DNA from: Roseovarius atlanticus
Lineage (GTDB): Bacteria; Pseudomonadota; Alphaproteobacteria; Rhodobacterales; Rhodobacteraceae
Assembly (NCBI RefSeq): GCF_001441615.1
Contig: NZ_LAXJ01000002.1
Location: 1 to 64,000, forward strand
Direction: 5' to 3'
Length of the DNA: 64,000 bases
Below, in pieces: positions 12,059-22,747 of the stretch. The position numbers were made by a program, and so were the translations under genes. The notes below the pieces were generated by a model that made no database searches, was not told the DNA's origin, and saw only the letters and a list, made by a program, of their open reading frames with translations. Position 1 is the stretch's first letter. Each line of letters starts with the position of its first letter.

Positions 12059-12655
12059 ATGCGGAAGCTCGCGATTGCGGTGACGTGCGTGTCACTGGCC
12101 TGGCCGATGGCGGCCACGGCGGATATTCTCTCGACCCAGGGCAAGAAAAGGATCTTCAGCTCTCAGACGCGGGTGCTGGATAGCCGGGCCAAGCAGCAAT
12201 ACAACGCCTCTGTGCGGCTTCAGCCGCAGAAGGTGCACACGCCCAGCAAGTGGGACGAGGCCGCGCCCGCGATCGGCTACAGCGGCAAGTACAAGGGCCA
12301 GTACCTGAACGTCGCCAAGGAGTCGGCGCGGCGGCATGGCATCCCGGAAACCCTGTTCCTGCGGCTGGTGCAGCAGGAATCGGGCTGGAACCCGCGGGCC
12401 GTGTCGCACAAGGGCGCGATCGGGCTAGCGCAGCTGATGCCGGGCACGGCGAACTATCTGGGGGTCGATCCCAACGATCCGCACCAGAACCTGGACGGCG
12501 GGGCGCGGTACCTGGCCGAGCAGTACCGCACGTTCAAGTCCTGGCGGCTGGCGCTGGCGGCATACAACGCGGGACCGAAGGCGGTGCAGAAATACAATGG
12601 CATTCCGCCCTACAAGGAAACCCGCAACTACGTGAAGATCATCTACGGGCAGTAG
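12059..12655 (+). CDS. Periplasmic lytic transglycosylase (SLT family)
   Basis: A 198-residue exported enzyme that cleaves peptidoglycan glycan strands. The signal peptide ([21 protein letters not shown]) is followed by a spacer and a soluble lytic transglycosylase domain from about residue 80. The catalytic glutamate is in [11 protein letters not shown], followed by [16 protein letters not shown] and the closing [18 protein letters not shown], all hallmark blocks. The frame is open upstream of 12059, but the signal peptide fixes that ATG. Convergent with the next cupin gene. Confidence 0.92.
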   Translation: MRKLAIAVTCVSLAWPMAATADILSTQGKKRIFSSQTRVLDSRAKQQYNASVRLQPQKVHTPSKWDEAAPAIGYSGKYKGQYLNVAKESARRHGIPETLFLRLVQQESGWNPRAVSHKGAIGLAQLMPGTANYLGVDPNDPHQNLDGGARYLAEQYRTFKSWRLALAAYNAGPKAVQKYNGIPPYKETRNYVKIIYGQ

Positions 12656-12670
12656 GCGGCGCCGCGCCTC

Positions 12671-13066
12671 TCAGCCCTCGTAATCTTCGTCCATAACTTT
12701 TTCCATCCACGTCACGGCACTGCCGTCGATCTTTTCCTGAATGGCGATATGGCTCATGCCCGTGTCGGGCGCGGCCCCGTGCCAGTGCTTTTCGCCCGCC
12801 GCAAACCACACCACGTCGCCTTGCCGGATCTCCTCGACCGGGCCGCCCTCGCGCTGGACAAGGCCCCGCCCGAAGGTGACGATCAAGGTCTGGCCCGCCG
12901 GATGGGTGTGCCACGCGGTGCGCGCGCCCGGCTCGAACGTGACATGAAGGCCGACGGCGCGGCCCGGCTCCTCGGCGGTGAACAGCGGATCCAGCCGCAC
13001 GGCGCCGGTAAAATACTCGGCAGGGCCGGGGGAGGATGGAGTGGCACCAGGGCGGGTGATCTTCAT
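12671..13066 (-). CDS. Cupin domain-containing protein
   Basis: A 131-residue single-domain cupin of the YhaK/ChrR-like type often found beside oxidoreductases. Motif 1 is [21 protein letters not shown] and motif 2 is [17 protein letters not shown]. These include three histidines suited to metal binding. The substrate is unknown. It lies 44 bp downstream of the substrate-binding protein gene on the same strand, so it may belong to that transcription unit. Confidence 0.85.
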   Translation of the reverse strand: MKITRPGATPSSPGPAEYFTGAVRLDPLFTAEEPGRAVGLHVTFEPGARTAWHTHPAGQTLIVTFGRGLVQREGGPVEEIRQGDVVWFAAGEKHWHGAAPDTGMSHIAIQEKIDGSAVTWMEKVMDEDYEG

Positions 13067-13110
13067 GGGCTGCTCTTTCGCGATATCGTGGCGGTTGGTC
13101 TGCGCCGTGC

Positions 13111-14772
13111 TCAGCCAGTAAAGCCGATCTTGTGCAGGTGAATTTCGTTCGACGGGTGTTTTTCGGCCCCGACCAGCCGGCCGTTGTGATGGTTGTAGAG
13201 CGTGCGCCAGTAGGGCTGGATGATCACGCCTTCCTCGCGCAGGATGGATTGCAGGCGTTCCATCGTCTGCCGCCGCGTGTCGACATCGGTGATCGACAGG
13301 GCGCGGTCCAGCAGGCGGTCGAATTCCTCGTTGGCAAAGCCGGTCTCGTTCCACACCGCATCCGAGCGATAGGCCAGGTCCAGGATCTGCACACCGAGAG
13401 GGCGGTGATTCCACTGGGTGGCCGAGAAGGGATAATCGCGCCAGTTCTGCCAGAAGGTGGCGCCGGGCTGCACCGTGCGGCGCACGTTGAGGCCCGCGTC
13501 GCGCAGTTGGGCCGCCACGGCATCGGCGGTGTTGCGCTGCCATTCGTCGTCGACGGTGATCAGCTCGTGCTCGAAGCCAAGCATCCCGATCTCTTCCAGG
13601 TCGGCGCGGGCCTGGGCGGCGTCGAACGGTGCGGGTCCCAGATCGGCATGGGCGGGATGGATCGGGCTGACATGATCGTTGGCCGCCACGGTGCCATAGC
13701 CGGAATAGCCCAGTTCCAAACAGGTTTCGTTGCGCACGGCCAGCGCCAGCGCCCGGCGCAGGGTGGCGTCGGCATAGGGGCGCGCGCCCTCCAGCTCTGC
13801 CTTGGCGTTGCCGCGGATGACGATGGTCGCGGCGCTTTCGGTTTCGGTGCGAGTCCAGCCGACGGTGTCCAGCACCTCGATGAAATTGCCGACGGATTCG
13901 TAAAGCAGGTCAATGTTGCCCGCCTCGGCCGCGGCGATCCAGCGCGCGGGATCGGTGCCGAGGTCGATGAACTCCACCCGGTCCACGTAAGGTCCGCCCA
14001 GCACGTCCGTGCCCCACCAGGTATGATCTGTGTTGCGCTCCAGCACGCAGCGCTGGCCGACGTTCAGTTCGACCGGGCGGAAAGGGCCGGTACCGATGCC
14101 ATGCTCGAACGGATCACCGCCGTCGTAGCTGGAATGCATCACCGCCGCGGGATAGTCCGACAGGTTGGCCATCAGCGCGATATCGGGGCTGGCGAGGGTC
14201 AGCACCAGCGCGGCGTCGTCGACGACGCGGATCGCGTCCTCGCGGATCTGGCCCGAGGCCGGATCGCAAAGGCTCTTGAGGCGCGAGGCCATGGAATTGC
14301 CCTCGACGCTGGCGTCGCACCAGCGTTCGAGGTTGCGCGCCACGTCGCGGGCGGTGAAGGGATCGCCGTTGTTCCAAGTCACGCCAGCGCGCACGTTCAG
14401 GCGGTATTCGGTGGCATCCGCATTCACGTCCCAGTTTTCCAACAGCATTCCGCGCACGGTGCCGTCGCGGCCGTATTCCACCAAGTACTCCAGGAAACCA
14501 CGGGTCTGATTGCCCATCTCGCTCCAGTCATATGTGCGCGGGTCGCGCAGCGCCTTGACGTTCTGCTGAATGCGCAGCGTGCCGCCGGGGACGATGTCGG
14601 CCTGCGCCTGCGCCGGGCCGGGCAGGCCGGCCAGCGACAGGGCCAGCGGTGCGGTGACGCCCAGGCCACAGGCGCGGGTCAGGAACTCGCGCCGGTCCAT
14701 CGCGCCGCGCCTGAATGCGCGGTTCAGCGCGGGCAGGGCGGGATGCGGCGGGACGTCGGGGCGAGAGGACAT
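13111..14772 (-). CDS. ABC transporter substrate-binding protein, family 5 (peptide/nickel type), Tat-exported
   Basis: A 553-residue solute-binding protein (SBP_bac_5). The N-terminus carries a Tat-like signal ([15 protein letters not shown] then [16 protein letters not shown]), preceded by about 24 residues from the ATG at 14772. The mature part has the family signature around [22 protein letters not shown]. It would capture a peptide, opine or similar solute in the periplasm. No permease or ATPase genes are next to it, so it is an orphan receptor here. An AraC gene lies directly upstream on the same strand. Confidence 0.88.
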   Translation of the reverse strand: MSSRPDVPPHPALPALNRAFRRGAMDRREFLTRACGLGVTAPLALSLAGLPGPAQAQADIVPGGTLRIQQNVKALRDPRTYDWSEMGNQTRGFLEYLVEYGRDGTVRGMLLENWDVNADATEYRLNVRAGVTWNNGDPFTARDVARNLERWCDASVEGNSMASRLKSLCDPASGQIREDAIRVVDDAALVLTLASPDIALMANLSDYPAAVMHSSYDGGDPFEHGIGTGPFRPVELNVGQRCVLERNTDHTWWGTDVLGGPYVDRVEFIDLGTDPARWIAAAEAGNIDLLYESVGNFIEVLDTVGWTRTETESAATIVIRGNAKAELEGARPYADATLRRALALAVRNETCLELGYSGYGTVAANDHVSPIHPAHADLGPAPFDAAQARADLEEIGMLGFEHELITVDDEWQRNTADAVAAQLRDAGLNVRRTVQPGATFWQNWRDYPFSATQWNHRPLGVQILDLAYRSDAVWNETGFANEEFDRLLDRALSITDVDTRRQTMERLQSILREEGVIIQPYWRTLYNHHNGRLVGAEKHPSNEIHLHKIGFTG

Positions 14773-14888
14773 GGGCGCGGGCCTTGAAACGAGCGGTGTG
14801 AATAGAAATGAGGCGGCAGGTCTCACTTTCCATACCGGCCGCGTGGAAATCAACCGGGTGGCGCTGAAATACGTGTGAGCGGCGCGTC

Positions 14889-15686
14889 TCAGGCGGCCTT
14901 TCGCGGCGCGGCGCGGCGCAGGTCCGAGGGTGACTTGCCGGTATGGCGAAGAATGAAGCGCGAGAAATAGGCCGCACTGCTGAAGCCCAACTCGGCGGCA
15001 ACCTGGTTGGCCGGTATATGGGAGGTTTCCAGCATGTCGCGGGCGGCGTGCAGAACCCGGCCCGTCAGCATGGCCGAGGCGGTCAGACCCGAGGTGGACT
15101 TGCACACCCGGCTAAGATGGGTGGGCGTGACGCCGAGGTGCCGGGCGAAATCCTGCATCGAGGCGCCGGTGCGGTAGTCGCGCTCGATCAGCGCGGCATA
15201 GGCCTGAACCAACCGGTGCGCCGCGGTCGGATCGGCGGCCTCGTCATGTGTGGTCAGCATGGCACGGCGCAGCCAGACCGTCAGAAGCTGGGCATGGGCG
15301 GTCATCGCCTCGTCCATGAAATCGCGCGCCTCGTTCTGTTCGCGCTGCATGGTTTCCAAGAGGGTGGTCAGATCGGCCTGCGCACGCGGATCGCGGACGC
15401 GCAGCAGGACGGGTTCGTCGGGCATCAGGATGCCGGTGCGGGGCGGGATGCGGCAGGCCAGGCCAAAGCTTTGCGCGCCGGGATCGAGCGCGAAAAGCGC
15501 GCCCGCGGGCAGCACCAGGGCAGTATGCACCGCCAGCCCGCGCCGCCGCCCGCCCACCAGGCAGCGGCCCTGACCGCGCGTGATCCACAGAAACACATGA
15601 TGCGGGTCGCTGTGCGGCAGGCTGGCCCGCCATGCGCCCGGCCCGATCCATTGCGCGAGCGTCTGGAGTTGCGGATGGGATGTCAC
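14889..15686 (-). CDS. AraC family transcriptional regulator
   Basis: A 265-residue regulator with an N-terminal cupin-like sensor half ([20 protein letters not shown]) and a C-terminal pair of helix-turn-helix motifs ([20 protein letters not shown] and [20 protein letters not shown]) ending near SPSDLRR. It lies upstream of the orphan substrate-binding protein gene on the same strand, which makes that gene a plausible target. Confidence 0.92.
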   Translation of the reverse strand: MTSHPQLQTLAQWIGPGAWRASLPHSDPHHVFLWITRGQGRCLVGGRRRGLAVHTALVLPAGALFALDPGAQSFGLACRIPPRTGILMPDEPVLLRVRDPRAQADLTTLLETMQREQNEARDFMDEAMTAHAQLLTVWLRRAMLTTHDEAADPTAAHRLVQAYAALIERDYRTGASMQDFARHLGVTPTHLSRVCKSTSGLTASAMLTGRVLHAARDMLETSHIPANQVAAELGFSSAAYFSRFILRHTGKSPSDLRRAAPRKAA

Positions 15687-15794
15687 TGTCCGGGGCCTCG
15701 ATTGTCGTGATTCTGCACGGATCGCGCAGGGATTGCATCGAATTGAGGTCAGGAATGTCCGATTCTGTACAGGGCTGACAAGGTCAAATCCCGG

Positions 15795-16688
15795 TCAGAG
15801 CGTGGCGGCGGCGAGGGTTTGCCAGTTTTTCATGCGGGCGCGGAACCAGCTGCGCTGACGCTTGGCATATTGCCGCGTGGCGATGATGGCGGCGGCGCGG
15901 GCCGCGTCTAGCGTGATTTCGCCATTGAGATGGGCAATAAGTTCGGGGGCGCCAATGGCCTTGGAAGATTGATGCGCAGGCGACCAGGTTGCGAGGTTGT
16001 CGCGCGCCTCGTCCAGCGCGCCCGCGTCGAGCATCGCATCGAAGCGGCGCTCGATTCGCGGGGTCAGCCAGTCCTTGGGCGCGTCGATCAGAATGCGCGT
16101 CGCGCCATCGGGTGGCAAAAGCGGGGCAGGGGTGGCGTCCTGCCACTGGGCCAGGGGTTTGCCGGTGGCGCACTGCACTTCCCAGGCGCGTTGCACGCGC
16201 ATCGGGTTGGCGGTGTCGATGCGCGACCGTGTCTCGGGGTCGAGATCGTCGAGCAAGTTTTTCAGGCCTTGGCGTGCCAGCCGCGCGTCGGCCTCGGCGC
16301 GGATCTCGGGCGGGGTGGCGGGGATCTCGGCCAACCCTTCGGTCAGCGCCGAAAAGTAAAGCCCGGTGCCGCCGACGATGATCGGACGGGGGCCGTCGCG
16401 CAGCAATGGTGCCAGATCGCGCAGCCAGTGGCCCACGGAATAGGCCGCGTCGCCCGGCACGTGACCATAAAGCGCGTGGGGCGCGCGGGCCTCTTCCTCG
16501 GGCGAGGGGCGCGCGGTCAGCACGCGCCAGTTGGCAAAGACCTGCAGCGCGTCGACATTGATGATCCGCCCGCCATCGCGTTCTGCCAGCGCCATGGCCA
16601 GCGCCGACTTGCCCGAGGCGGTCGGCCCCGCGATCAGTACGGGCCGGTCAGGGGGAATGCCGGGCGGGATATCGGGCAGGGCTGTCAT
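15795..16688 (-). CDS. miaA: tRNA dimethylallyltransferase
   Basis: MiaA adds a dimethylallyl group to A37 of tRNAs that read UNN codons. The 297-residue product has the P-loop [11 protein letters not shown] at residues 21-31, the [17 protein letters not shown] substrate segment, and [18 protein letters not shown]. The late [14 protein letters not shown] block contacts tRNA. It is divergent from pyrH with a 176-bp gap. Confidence 0.97.
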   Translation of the reverse strand: MTALPDIPPGIPPDRPVLIAGPTASGKSALAMALAERDGGRIINVDALQVFANWRVLTARPSPEEEARAPHALYGHVPGDAAYSVGHWLRDLAPLLRDGPRPIIVGGTGLYFSALTEGLAEIPATPPEIRAEADARLARQGLKNLLDDLDPETRSRIDTANPMRVQRAWEVQCATGKPLAQWQDATPAPLLPPDGATRILIDAPKDWLTPRIERRFDAMLDAGALDEARDNLATWSPAHQSSKAIGAPELIAHLNGEITLDAARAAAIIATRQYAKRQRSWFRARMKNWQTLAAATL

Positions 16689-16864
16689 CGCCCCGGTTTA
16701 GGACGTTTCCGCGCCGGTTTTAAGCGTCTTCGGCGGAAATCGCGCGTGTCCACTCCGCCCGGTCCGGTTTGGCGATTGAACCCCGGGACGTTTTCCCTCA
16801 TTTTGCGCGCCAAGAGACGACCCGCACCGGGACCGTTCCAAGACCGCGCCAAAGGAGCCGCCCC

Positions 16865-17596
16865 ATGCCCGACACAGCCGCCCCCGAAACCACGTTCAAG
16901 CGGGTCTTGCTGAAGATCTCCGGCGAGGCGCTGATGGGCGACGCGAGCTATGGTCTGAACCCGCCCACGGTCGAGCGCATCGCGCGCGAGGTGAAATCGG
17001 TCCACGACATGGGGGTCGAGATCTGTATGGTGATCGGCGGCGGCAACATCTTTCGCGGGCTGCAAGGCAGCGCGCAGGGGATGGAGCGGACGACCGCCGA
17101 TTACATGGGGATGCTGGCCACGGTGATGAACGCGCTGGCGATGCAGAGCGCGCTGGAAAAGCTGGGCGTCTTCTGCCGGGTGATCACGGCCATCCGCATG
17201 GACGAGGTCGCGGAGCCCTATATTCGCCGCCGCGCGGTGCGGCACCTCGAGAAAAAGCGGGTGTGCATTTTCGCCGCCGGCACCGGCAACCCCTATTTCA
17301 CCACCGACACGGCCGCCACGCTGCGCGCCAACGAGATGGCCTGCGAGGCGATTTTCAAGGGCACCAAGGTGGATGGGGTCTATGACAAGGACCCGATGAA
17401 ACACGACGATGCCAAGCGGTTCGACGAGGTGAGCTATGACGAGGTGCTGGCCAAGCATCTGGGCGTGATGGACGCCAGCGCCATCGCCCTGGCGCGCGAC
17501 AACAGCCTGCCGATCATCGTCTTCAGCCTGGACGAGCCGGGCGGCTTCCGCTCGATCCTCGACGGGACGGGCACCTACACACGGGTCGGCGGCTAG
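16865..17596 (+). CDS. pyrH: UMP kinase
   Basis: PyrH phosphorylates UMP to UDP and is a hexamer of the amino-acid-kinase fold. The 243-residue protein shows [14 protein letters not shown], the GGGNIFRG loop, TRAxxD-like [19 protein letters not shown], and the nucleotide site [16 protein letters not shown] precedes the ATG at 16865. It opens the long co-directional block that runs to lpxB. The usual neighbours rpsB and tsf are not in the window. Confidence 0.97.
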   Translation: MPDTAAPETTFKRVLLKISGEALMGDASYGLNPPTVERIAREVKSVHDMGVEICMVIGGGNIFRGLQGSAQGMERTTADYMGMLATVMNALAMQSALEKLGVFCRVITAIRMDEVAEPYIRRRAVRHLEKKRVCIFAAGTGNPYFTTDTAATLRANEMACEAIFKGTKVDGVYDKDPMKHDDAKRFDEVSYDEVLAKHLGVMDASAIALARDNSLPIIVFSLDEPGGFRSILDGTGTYTRVGG

Positions 17597-17717
17597 GGTC
17601 GGCTGCACGCAAACTGCACGGAACATGGAGGTTTCCTGCCGGACAGGGGCCTATACATTGGGCGCGACTTGCCGGTATAGAGTCCCAACCACCGTCCGGC
17701 AGAACAAGGGATGTAAT

Positions 17718-18281
17718 ATGAGCGACGACTTCGAACTGGACACCAAGGACCTGGAGCGGCGCATGGACGGCGCGATGACCAGCCTGCGCACGGAATTCGC
17801 CTCCTTGCGGACGGGCCGCGCCTCGGCCTCGATGCTGGAGCCGGTGATGGTGGACGCCTATGGCGCGATGACGCCGATCAACCAGGTGGGCACCGTCAAC
17901 GTGCCCGAGCCGCGCATGGTGACGATCAATGTCTGGGACAAGGGCCTTGTGAACAAGGTGGAAAAGGCCATCCGTGAAAGCGGGCTGGGCATCAACCCGC
18001 AGATGAACGGCACGATCATCATGCTGCCCATCCCCGAGTTGAACGAGGAGCGCCGCAAGGAGCTGACGAAAGTGGCCGCGCAATATGCCGAGAACGCCCG
18101 CGTCGCCATCCGCAACGTGCGCCGCGACGGCATGGACCAGATCAAGAAGGCCAAGGCCGACGGCATGTCCGAGGATGACCAGAAATTCTGGGAAACCGAG
18201 GTGCAGGAGATGACCAACCTGCACATCAAGTCCGTGGACGACGCGCTGGAGGCCAAGCAGGCCGAAATCATGCAGGTCTGA
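17718..18281 (+). CDS. frr: Ribosome recycling factor
   Basis: RRF, with EF-G, splits the post-termination ribosome. At 187 residues it is close to the usual 185. It has the [20 protein letters not shown] block in the three-helix stem and hinge region, and the closing [13 protein letters not shown]. Residues 1-30 and the last 80 form the three-helix bundle. It lies 121 bp after pyrH and one base before uppS. Confidence 0.97.
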   Translation: MSDDFELDTKDLERRMDGAMTSLRTEFASLRTGRASASMLEPVMVDAYGAMTPINQVGTVNVPEPRMVTINVWDKGLVNKVEKAIRESGLGINPQMNGTIIMLPIPELNEERRKELTKVAAQYAENARVAIRNVRRDGMDQIKKAKADGMSEDDQKFWETEVQEMTNLHIKSVDDALEAKQAEIMQV

Positions 18282-18282
18282 A

Positions 18283-19023
18283 ATGGCAGAGGCGCGCGAC
18301 ATGCAGGAGCAATCCGCCGGGCGTGGCCCGCGCCATGTGGCGATCATCATGGACGGCAACGGCCGCTGGGCGCAAAAGCGCGGGCGGCCGCGTCTTTTCG
18401 GGCACCATGCGGGCGCGCGCCGGGTCAAGGAGATAGTCACCGCCTGTCCCGATTTCGGGGTGGAGTACGTTACGATCTTCGCCTTTTCGACCGAGAACTG
18501 GAAACGCACCCAGACCGAGGTCGCCGGGCTGATGAGCCTCTTTCGCCGCTACATCATTAAGGAAATGCAGGAATTCGTGCGCGAGAACGTGCGCGTGCGC
18601 TTCATCGGCGACCGGCCACGGCTGGACGCCAAGTTGCGCCAGCTGATGGACGATGCCGAAGCGATGACCCAGGCCTGCACCGGCACGAACCTGACCATCG
18701 CGCTGAACTATGGCGGGCGCGACGAGGTCAGCCGTGCCACCCAACGTCTGGCCCATGACGTGGCCGAGGGCCGGCTGCGCCCCGAAGACGTGAACGAGGA
18801 AACCCTGCCCAAGTATCTCGACACCTGCGTGCTGCCCGATCCCGATCTGGTGATCCGAACCTCGGGCGAGGCGCGGATCTCGAACTTTCTGCTGTGGCAG
18901 TCGGCCTATGCGGAATACGAGTTCATCGACACGCTTTGGCCCGATTTCACGCCCGAGATCTTTGGCGAGTTGTTGCGCGGTTATGGCGCGCGCGACCGGC
19001 GCTTCGGGGCCGTGACCGCATGA
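18283..19023 (+). CDS. uppS: Isoprenyl transferase (undecaprenyl diphosphate synthase)
   Basis: UppS condenses farnesyl diphosphate with eight isopentenyl units to make the lipid carrier for peptidoglycan and LPS. The 246-residue product has the cis-prenyltransferase motif AIIMDGNGRWAQKRG with its catalytic aspartate, the YVTIFAFSTENWKR block, ALNYGGRDEV, and the closing RTSGEARISNFLLWQ. Its TGA overlaps the ATG of cdsA. Confidence 0.97.
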   Translation: MAEARDMQEQSAGRGPRHVAIIMDGNGRWAQKRGRPRLFGHHAGARRVKEIVTACPDFGVEYVTIFAFSTENWKRTQTEVAGLMSLFRRYIIKEMQEFVRENVRVRFIGDRPRLDAKLRQLMDDAEAMTQACTGTNLTIALNYGGRDEVSRATQRLAHDVAEGRLRPEDVNEETLPKYLDTCVLPDPDLVIRTSGEARISNFLLWQSAYAEYEFIDTLWPDFTPEIFGELLRGYGARDRRFGAVTA

Positions 19024-19805
19024 GCGCAGGCGGCGCGAAGTGGTCCGACCTGCGCCGGCGGGCGCTGTCTGGCGTGCTGCTGCTGGTGCTGGGGGCCTTT
19101 GGCGTCTACCAGGGCGGGCTGTTCTTTGTCGTGCTGATCTGCATCATATGCGGCGTCATGGTGTGGGAGACCGCGCGCATGTTCGAAACCCGCCAGGCCG
19201 TGGGCCTGGGCATTGCCGCCACGGTGGTGATGGTCGCGCTGAACTTTTTGCCCGGCACCTTCGCGCTGCCTTTGATGCTGGGGCTGGCGCTGGTGGCGGC
19301 CAGCCAGACCGAGCATGACGGGCCGCTGTCCTTCGTTGTCGTCGCCTGGGTGCTTCTGGCCTGCTTTGCGCTGCTCTGGCTGCGCGCGGGCCATGAAACG
19401 CTGTGGATCCTGTGGCTGATCCTGGTCGTCATCGCCTCGGACGTGGCGGGGTATTTCGCCGGGCGGATGCTGGGCGGGCCGAAATTCTGGCCCCGCATCA
19501 GCCCCAAGAAAACCTGGTCGGGCACCATCGCGGGCTGGCTTCTGGCCGGGATCGTGGGGCTGTTCTTTCTGCAACCCCTGGGCATGGGCCTGGAACTGGT
19601 GCCGATGTCGATGGTCGTGGGCTTTGCCGGGCAGATGGGGGACATCGCCGAAAGTGCTGTGAAGCGCCGCAAGGGAATCAAGGACAGCTCCAGCCTCATC
19701 CCCGGTCATGGCGGCGTCTTCGACCGGTTCGACGCCATGCTGGGCAGCAGCGCCGCGGCGCTGCTGTTCTGGGCCGTGGGCCTGATGCCGGGCGCGGGCG
19801 CGTGA
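19020..19805 (+). CDS. cdsA: Phosphatidate cytidylyltransferase
   Basis: CdsA makes CDP-diacylglycerol from phosphatidic acid and CTP for phospholipid synthesis. The 261-residue inner-membrane protein has six to eight hydrophobic helices and the family signature from SDVAGYFAGRMLGG through SPKKTWSG to KDSSSLIPGHGGVFDRFD. The start overlaps the uppS stop as ATGA and its own stop overlaps the GTG of dxr, so uppS, cdsA and dxr are translationally coupled. Confidence 0.96.
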   Translation: MSAGGAKWSDLRRRALSGVLLLVLGAFGVYQGGLFFVVLICIICGVMVWETARMFETRQAVGLGIAATVVMVALNFLPGTFALPLMLGLALVAASQTEHDGPLSFVVVAWVLLACFALLWLRAGHETLWILWLILVVIASDVAGYFAGRMLGGPKFWPRISPKKTWSGTIAGWLLAGIVGLFFLQPLGMGLELVPMSMVVGFAGQMGDIAESAVKRRKGIKDSSSLIPGHGGVFDRFDAMLGSSAAALLFWAVGLMPGAGA

Positions 19806-20974
19806 AGCGTGTGAGCATCCTGGGCGCTACCGGCTCGATCGGGCAAAACACGCTGGACCTGGTGCGGCGCGACCGCAGCGCGTTCCAGGTCGTCGCCCTG
19901 ACCGGCGGGCGCAACATCGCGAAACTGGCGCAGGATGCCATCGCGTGCGACGCCGAGATTGCCGTCACCGCGCATGACAGCCTGCTGGAGGATCTGCGCG
20001 CGGCCTTGCGCGGCACGGGGATCGAGGCCGCCGCGGGCGCGACCGCGCTGACCGAAGCGGGCGCGCGGCCCGCAGACTGGGTGATGTCGGCCATCGTGGG
20101 CTTTGCCGGGCTGGCGCCGGGGCTGGCGGCGCTGCGCACGGGCGCGACGCTGGCGCTGGCCAACAAGGAATCGCTGGTCGCCGCCGGGCAGCTTCTGATG
20201 GGCACCGCCCGGCGGGCGGGCGCGCGCATCCTGCCCGTGGACAGCGAGCATTCCGGGATCTTCCAGGCGCTGGTGGGCGAAGACGCCGCCGCCGTGCAGC
20301 GCATCATCATCACCGCCAGCGGCGGCGCGTTCCGCGACTGGCCGATGGATCAGTTAATCCACGCTACCCCCGCCGAGGCCGCGACCCACCCCAACTGGGA
20401 CATGGGCCAGCGGATCACCATCGACAGCGCCTCGATGTTCAACAAGGCGATGGAGATGATCGAGACGCGCGAGTTTTTCGGCGTACGGCCCGACCAGATC
20501 GAGGTGCTGATCCATCCCGAATCCCTGGTGCACGCCATGATCCATTACGTCGACGGCGCGATGATGGCGCATATGGGCCCGCACGACATGCGCCACGCCA
20601 TCGGCTATGCGCTGAACTGGCCCGAACGGCGCGACCTGCCGGTCGCCCCGCTGGACCTTGCCCGGGTGGGACAGCTGACCTTCGAGGCACCGGACCCGGA
20701 CCGTTTTCCCGCCCTGCGGCTGGCGCGCGACGTGATGGAGGCGCGGGGCCTGATGGGCGCGGTGTTCAACGGCGCCAAGGAGCGGGCACTGGACCATTTC
20801 ATCGCCGGCAAGATCGGATTCATGCAGATGAACACCATCGTCGAAGAGGTGTTGGCCCGCCTGGAGGGGCATGACAAGATCGCCCAAAGGCCGATGACCC
20901 TTGATACAACAGCCCGCGCGGACCATCTGGCAAGGATGTACGTCGACAGCGTGGCAAAAGAGCAGAACGGATAA
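19802..20974 (+). CDS. dxr: 1-deoxy-D-xylulose-5-phosphate reductoisomerase
   Basis: Dxr commits deoxyxylulose phosphate to the MEP isoprenoid pathway, which supplies UppS upstream in the same operon. The 390-residue protein opens with the NADPH loop ILGATGSIGQNT. It has the metal and substrate motifs PVDSEHSGIFQ and ITASGGAFRDWP, and NWDMGQRITIDSA. The GTG start at 19802 overlaps the cdsA TGA. Confidence 0.97.
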   Translation: MKRVSILGATGSIGQNTLDLVRRDRSAFQVVALTGGRNIAKLAQDAIACDAEIAVTAHDSLLEDLRAALRGTGIEAAAGATALTEAGARPADWVMSAIVGFAGLAPGLAALRTGATLALANKESLVAAGQLLMGTARRAGARILPVDSEHSGIFQALVGEDAAAVQRIIITASGGAFRDWPMDQLIHATPAEAATHPNWDMGQRITIDSASMFNKAMEMIETREFFGVRPDQIEVLIHPESLVHAMIHYVDGAMMAHMGPHDMRHAIGYALNWPERRDLPVAPLDLARVGQLTFEAPDPDRFPALRLARDVMEARGLMGAVFNGAKERALDHFIAGKIGFMQMNTIVEEVLARLEGHDKIAQRPMTLDTTARADHLARMYVDSVAKEQNG

Positions 20975-20980
20975 CAGACC

Positions 20981-22342
20981 TTGGACGGATTAAACTTTCT
21001 CCCGCAATTCGGCGGCCTTGCACTGACGCTTCTGGCCTTTTTCGCCGCGCTTTCGGTGATCGTGGCGATCCACGAATACGGCCATTACATCGTCGGGCGC
21101 TGGTGCGGGATCAAGGCGGACGTGTTCTCGCTGGGGTTCGGGCCGGTCCTGTTCAGCCGGGTGGACAAACATGGCACGCGCTGGCAATTGGCGGCCCTTC
21201 CGTTCGGCGGCTACGTCAAGTTCATGGGCGATGCCAACGCCGCCAGCGGCACCAGCGACGGCACGGTCGAGGAAATGCCGCCCGAGATGAAGCGCAAGAC
21301 CATGCTGGGCGCGCCGCTATGGGCGCGGACGCTGACCGTGGCGGCGGGGCCGGTCTTCAATTTCATCCTGTCGATCCTTGTCTTCGGCGCGATCATCATG
21401 AGCCAGGGCAAGGTCACCGAGCCCTATGTGATCGACAACCTGCGCCCGCTGCCGTTCGACGGTGTCACCCTGCAGGAGGGCGACGAGCTGCTGGCGATCG
21501 AAGGGCAGGACATTCCAACGCTGATCAACATGGACGAGGAAGACCAAGAGGTCTTCCAGGCCTTCATCGACGCGCTGCCGCGGGAACCGCTGCTGGATTA
21601 CGAAGTGCGCCGCGACGGCGAGGTTGTCACCGCGACCGGACCGCACCCGCAGCCGCCGCTGGTGACCCAGCTGTCGCCCCGCTCGGCGGCGTTCGAATCG
21701 GGCCTGAAACAGGAAGACGTGATCGTCGGGCTGGACGGCGAGAGGATCTATGCGTTCGACCAGCTCAAGGACGTGGTCGAAGGCTCAGACGGCGCCACCG
21801 TGGCGCTGGACGTGTGGCGCGATGGCGACCTGATGGAATTCGACCTGACGCCGCGCCGGGTGGACGAACCTCAGGAAGATGGCGGGTTCGAGACCAACTG
21901 GCGGATCGGCATCGTGGGCGGTCTGCCCTATGAATTGCAGACCGGGCCGCGCAGCGTTGGCGAATCCCTGTCGGGGGCTGTCAGCCAGACCTGGGCGGTC
22001 ATCTCGGGCTCGATCTCGGGGCTGTACCACATGGTCACGGGGGCCATCAGCAGCTGCAACATGTCGGGGCCCATAGGCATCGCCGAGGTGTCGGGGGCAA
22101 TGGCCAGCCAGGGGGTGGACAGCTTCATCTGGTTCATTGCCGTGCTGTCGACCGCCGTGGGCCTGCTAAACTTGTTTCCGATCCCGGTTCTGGATGGCGG
22201 ACACCTGGTGTTCTATGCCTACGAGGCCGTGGCGGGCCGCCCGCCCAGCGACCGCGCGCTGCGGATCATGATGACCGTGGGCCTGACGCTGGTATTGGGG
22301 GTAATGCTGTTCGCCTTGTTCAACGACATTTTCTGTCCCTGA
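20981..22342 (+). CDS. rseP: Site-2 intramembrane zinc metalloprotease RseP
   Basis: RseP cleaves anti-sigma factors and leftover signal peptides within the inner membrane. The 453-residue protein has the zinc motif HEYGH at residues 31-35 inside the first helix, tandem PDZ regions between about residues 120 and 320, and the second metal motif VLDGGHLV near the C-terminal helices. The start is TTG at 20981, six bases after dxr. No ATG or GTG fits upstream of the first helix. Confidence 0.95.
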   Translation: MDGLNFLPQFGGLALTLLAFFAALSVIVAIHEYGHYIVGRWCGIKADVFSLGFGPVLFSRVDKHGTRWQLAALPFGGYVKFMGDANAASGTSDGTVEEMPPEMKRKTMLGAPLWARTLTVAAGPVFNFILSILVFGAIIMSQGKVTEPYVIDNLRPLPFDGVTLQEGDELLAIEGQDIPTLINMDEEDQEVFQAFIDALPREPLLDYEVRRDGEVVTATGPHPQPPLVTQLSPRSAAFESGLKQEDVIVGLDGERIYAFDQLKDVVEGSDGATVALDVWRDGDLMEFDLTPRRVDEPQEDGGFETNWRIGIVGGLPYELQTGPRSVGESLSGAVSQTWAVISGSISGLYHMVTGAISSCNMSGPIGIAEVSGAMASQGVDSFIWFIAVLSTAVGLLNLFPIPVLDGGHLVFYAYEAVAGRPPSDRALRIMMTVGLTLVLGVMLFALFNDIFCP

Positions 22343-22497
22343 ACACGGCGCGAGGCAGGATCGGGCAGGGCAGGGGCAGGGCGGGCGATGGCCCGCCGCC
22401 ATGAAATTGCCACACTTCCCGCCCGACTATCGTCATAATGAAATCGGAATACTTCGGGTAACGTCTGACTGCTTACGAATCGAAAGCCCGGAATCAC

Positions 22498-22623
22498 ATG
22501 CAACACGTTCTGAACGGATATCGCGGGATGACCCTGTTGGTGAACCTCAACTGGGACCGCATCCTGTATCTTGCGACCATCGCGGTCGCCCTTTGGGCAG
22601 GCGCCTTCGTCGGCTCGCTCTGA
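22498..22623 (+). CDS. Small membrane protein (41 residues), unknown
   Basis: A short gene in the 405-bp gap between rseP and bamA. The product (MQHVLNGYRGMTLLVNLNWD then RILYLATIAVALWAGAFVGSL) has one transmembrane helix and a polar NLNWDR segment before it. An internal ATG at 22528 would give a 31-residue form. Codon use is like that of neighbours. A weak hairpin (CTTGGG 22647-22652, CCCAAG 22662-22667) follows. No function is known to me. Confidence 0.5.
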   Translation: MQHVLNGYRGMTLLVNLNWDRILYLATIAVALWAGAFVGSL

Positions 22624-22747
22624 GGTCTGACGATCCGGGTGCGGCCCTTGGGTCGCATTTGCCCAAGAATATCCCACACTCGTTTTGACAACCCCCAACG
22701 GAGACGGTAGTGCTTTTGGCTATTGGGATGGCTGATTGGGTTTGCTG

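Noticed and set aside
22381-22396. GCGGGC/GCCCGC hairpin after rseP as a terminator
   Set aside because: Short stem with no T-tract; the downstream small gene and bamA may be read through.
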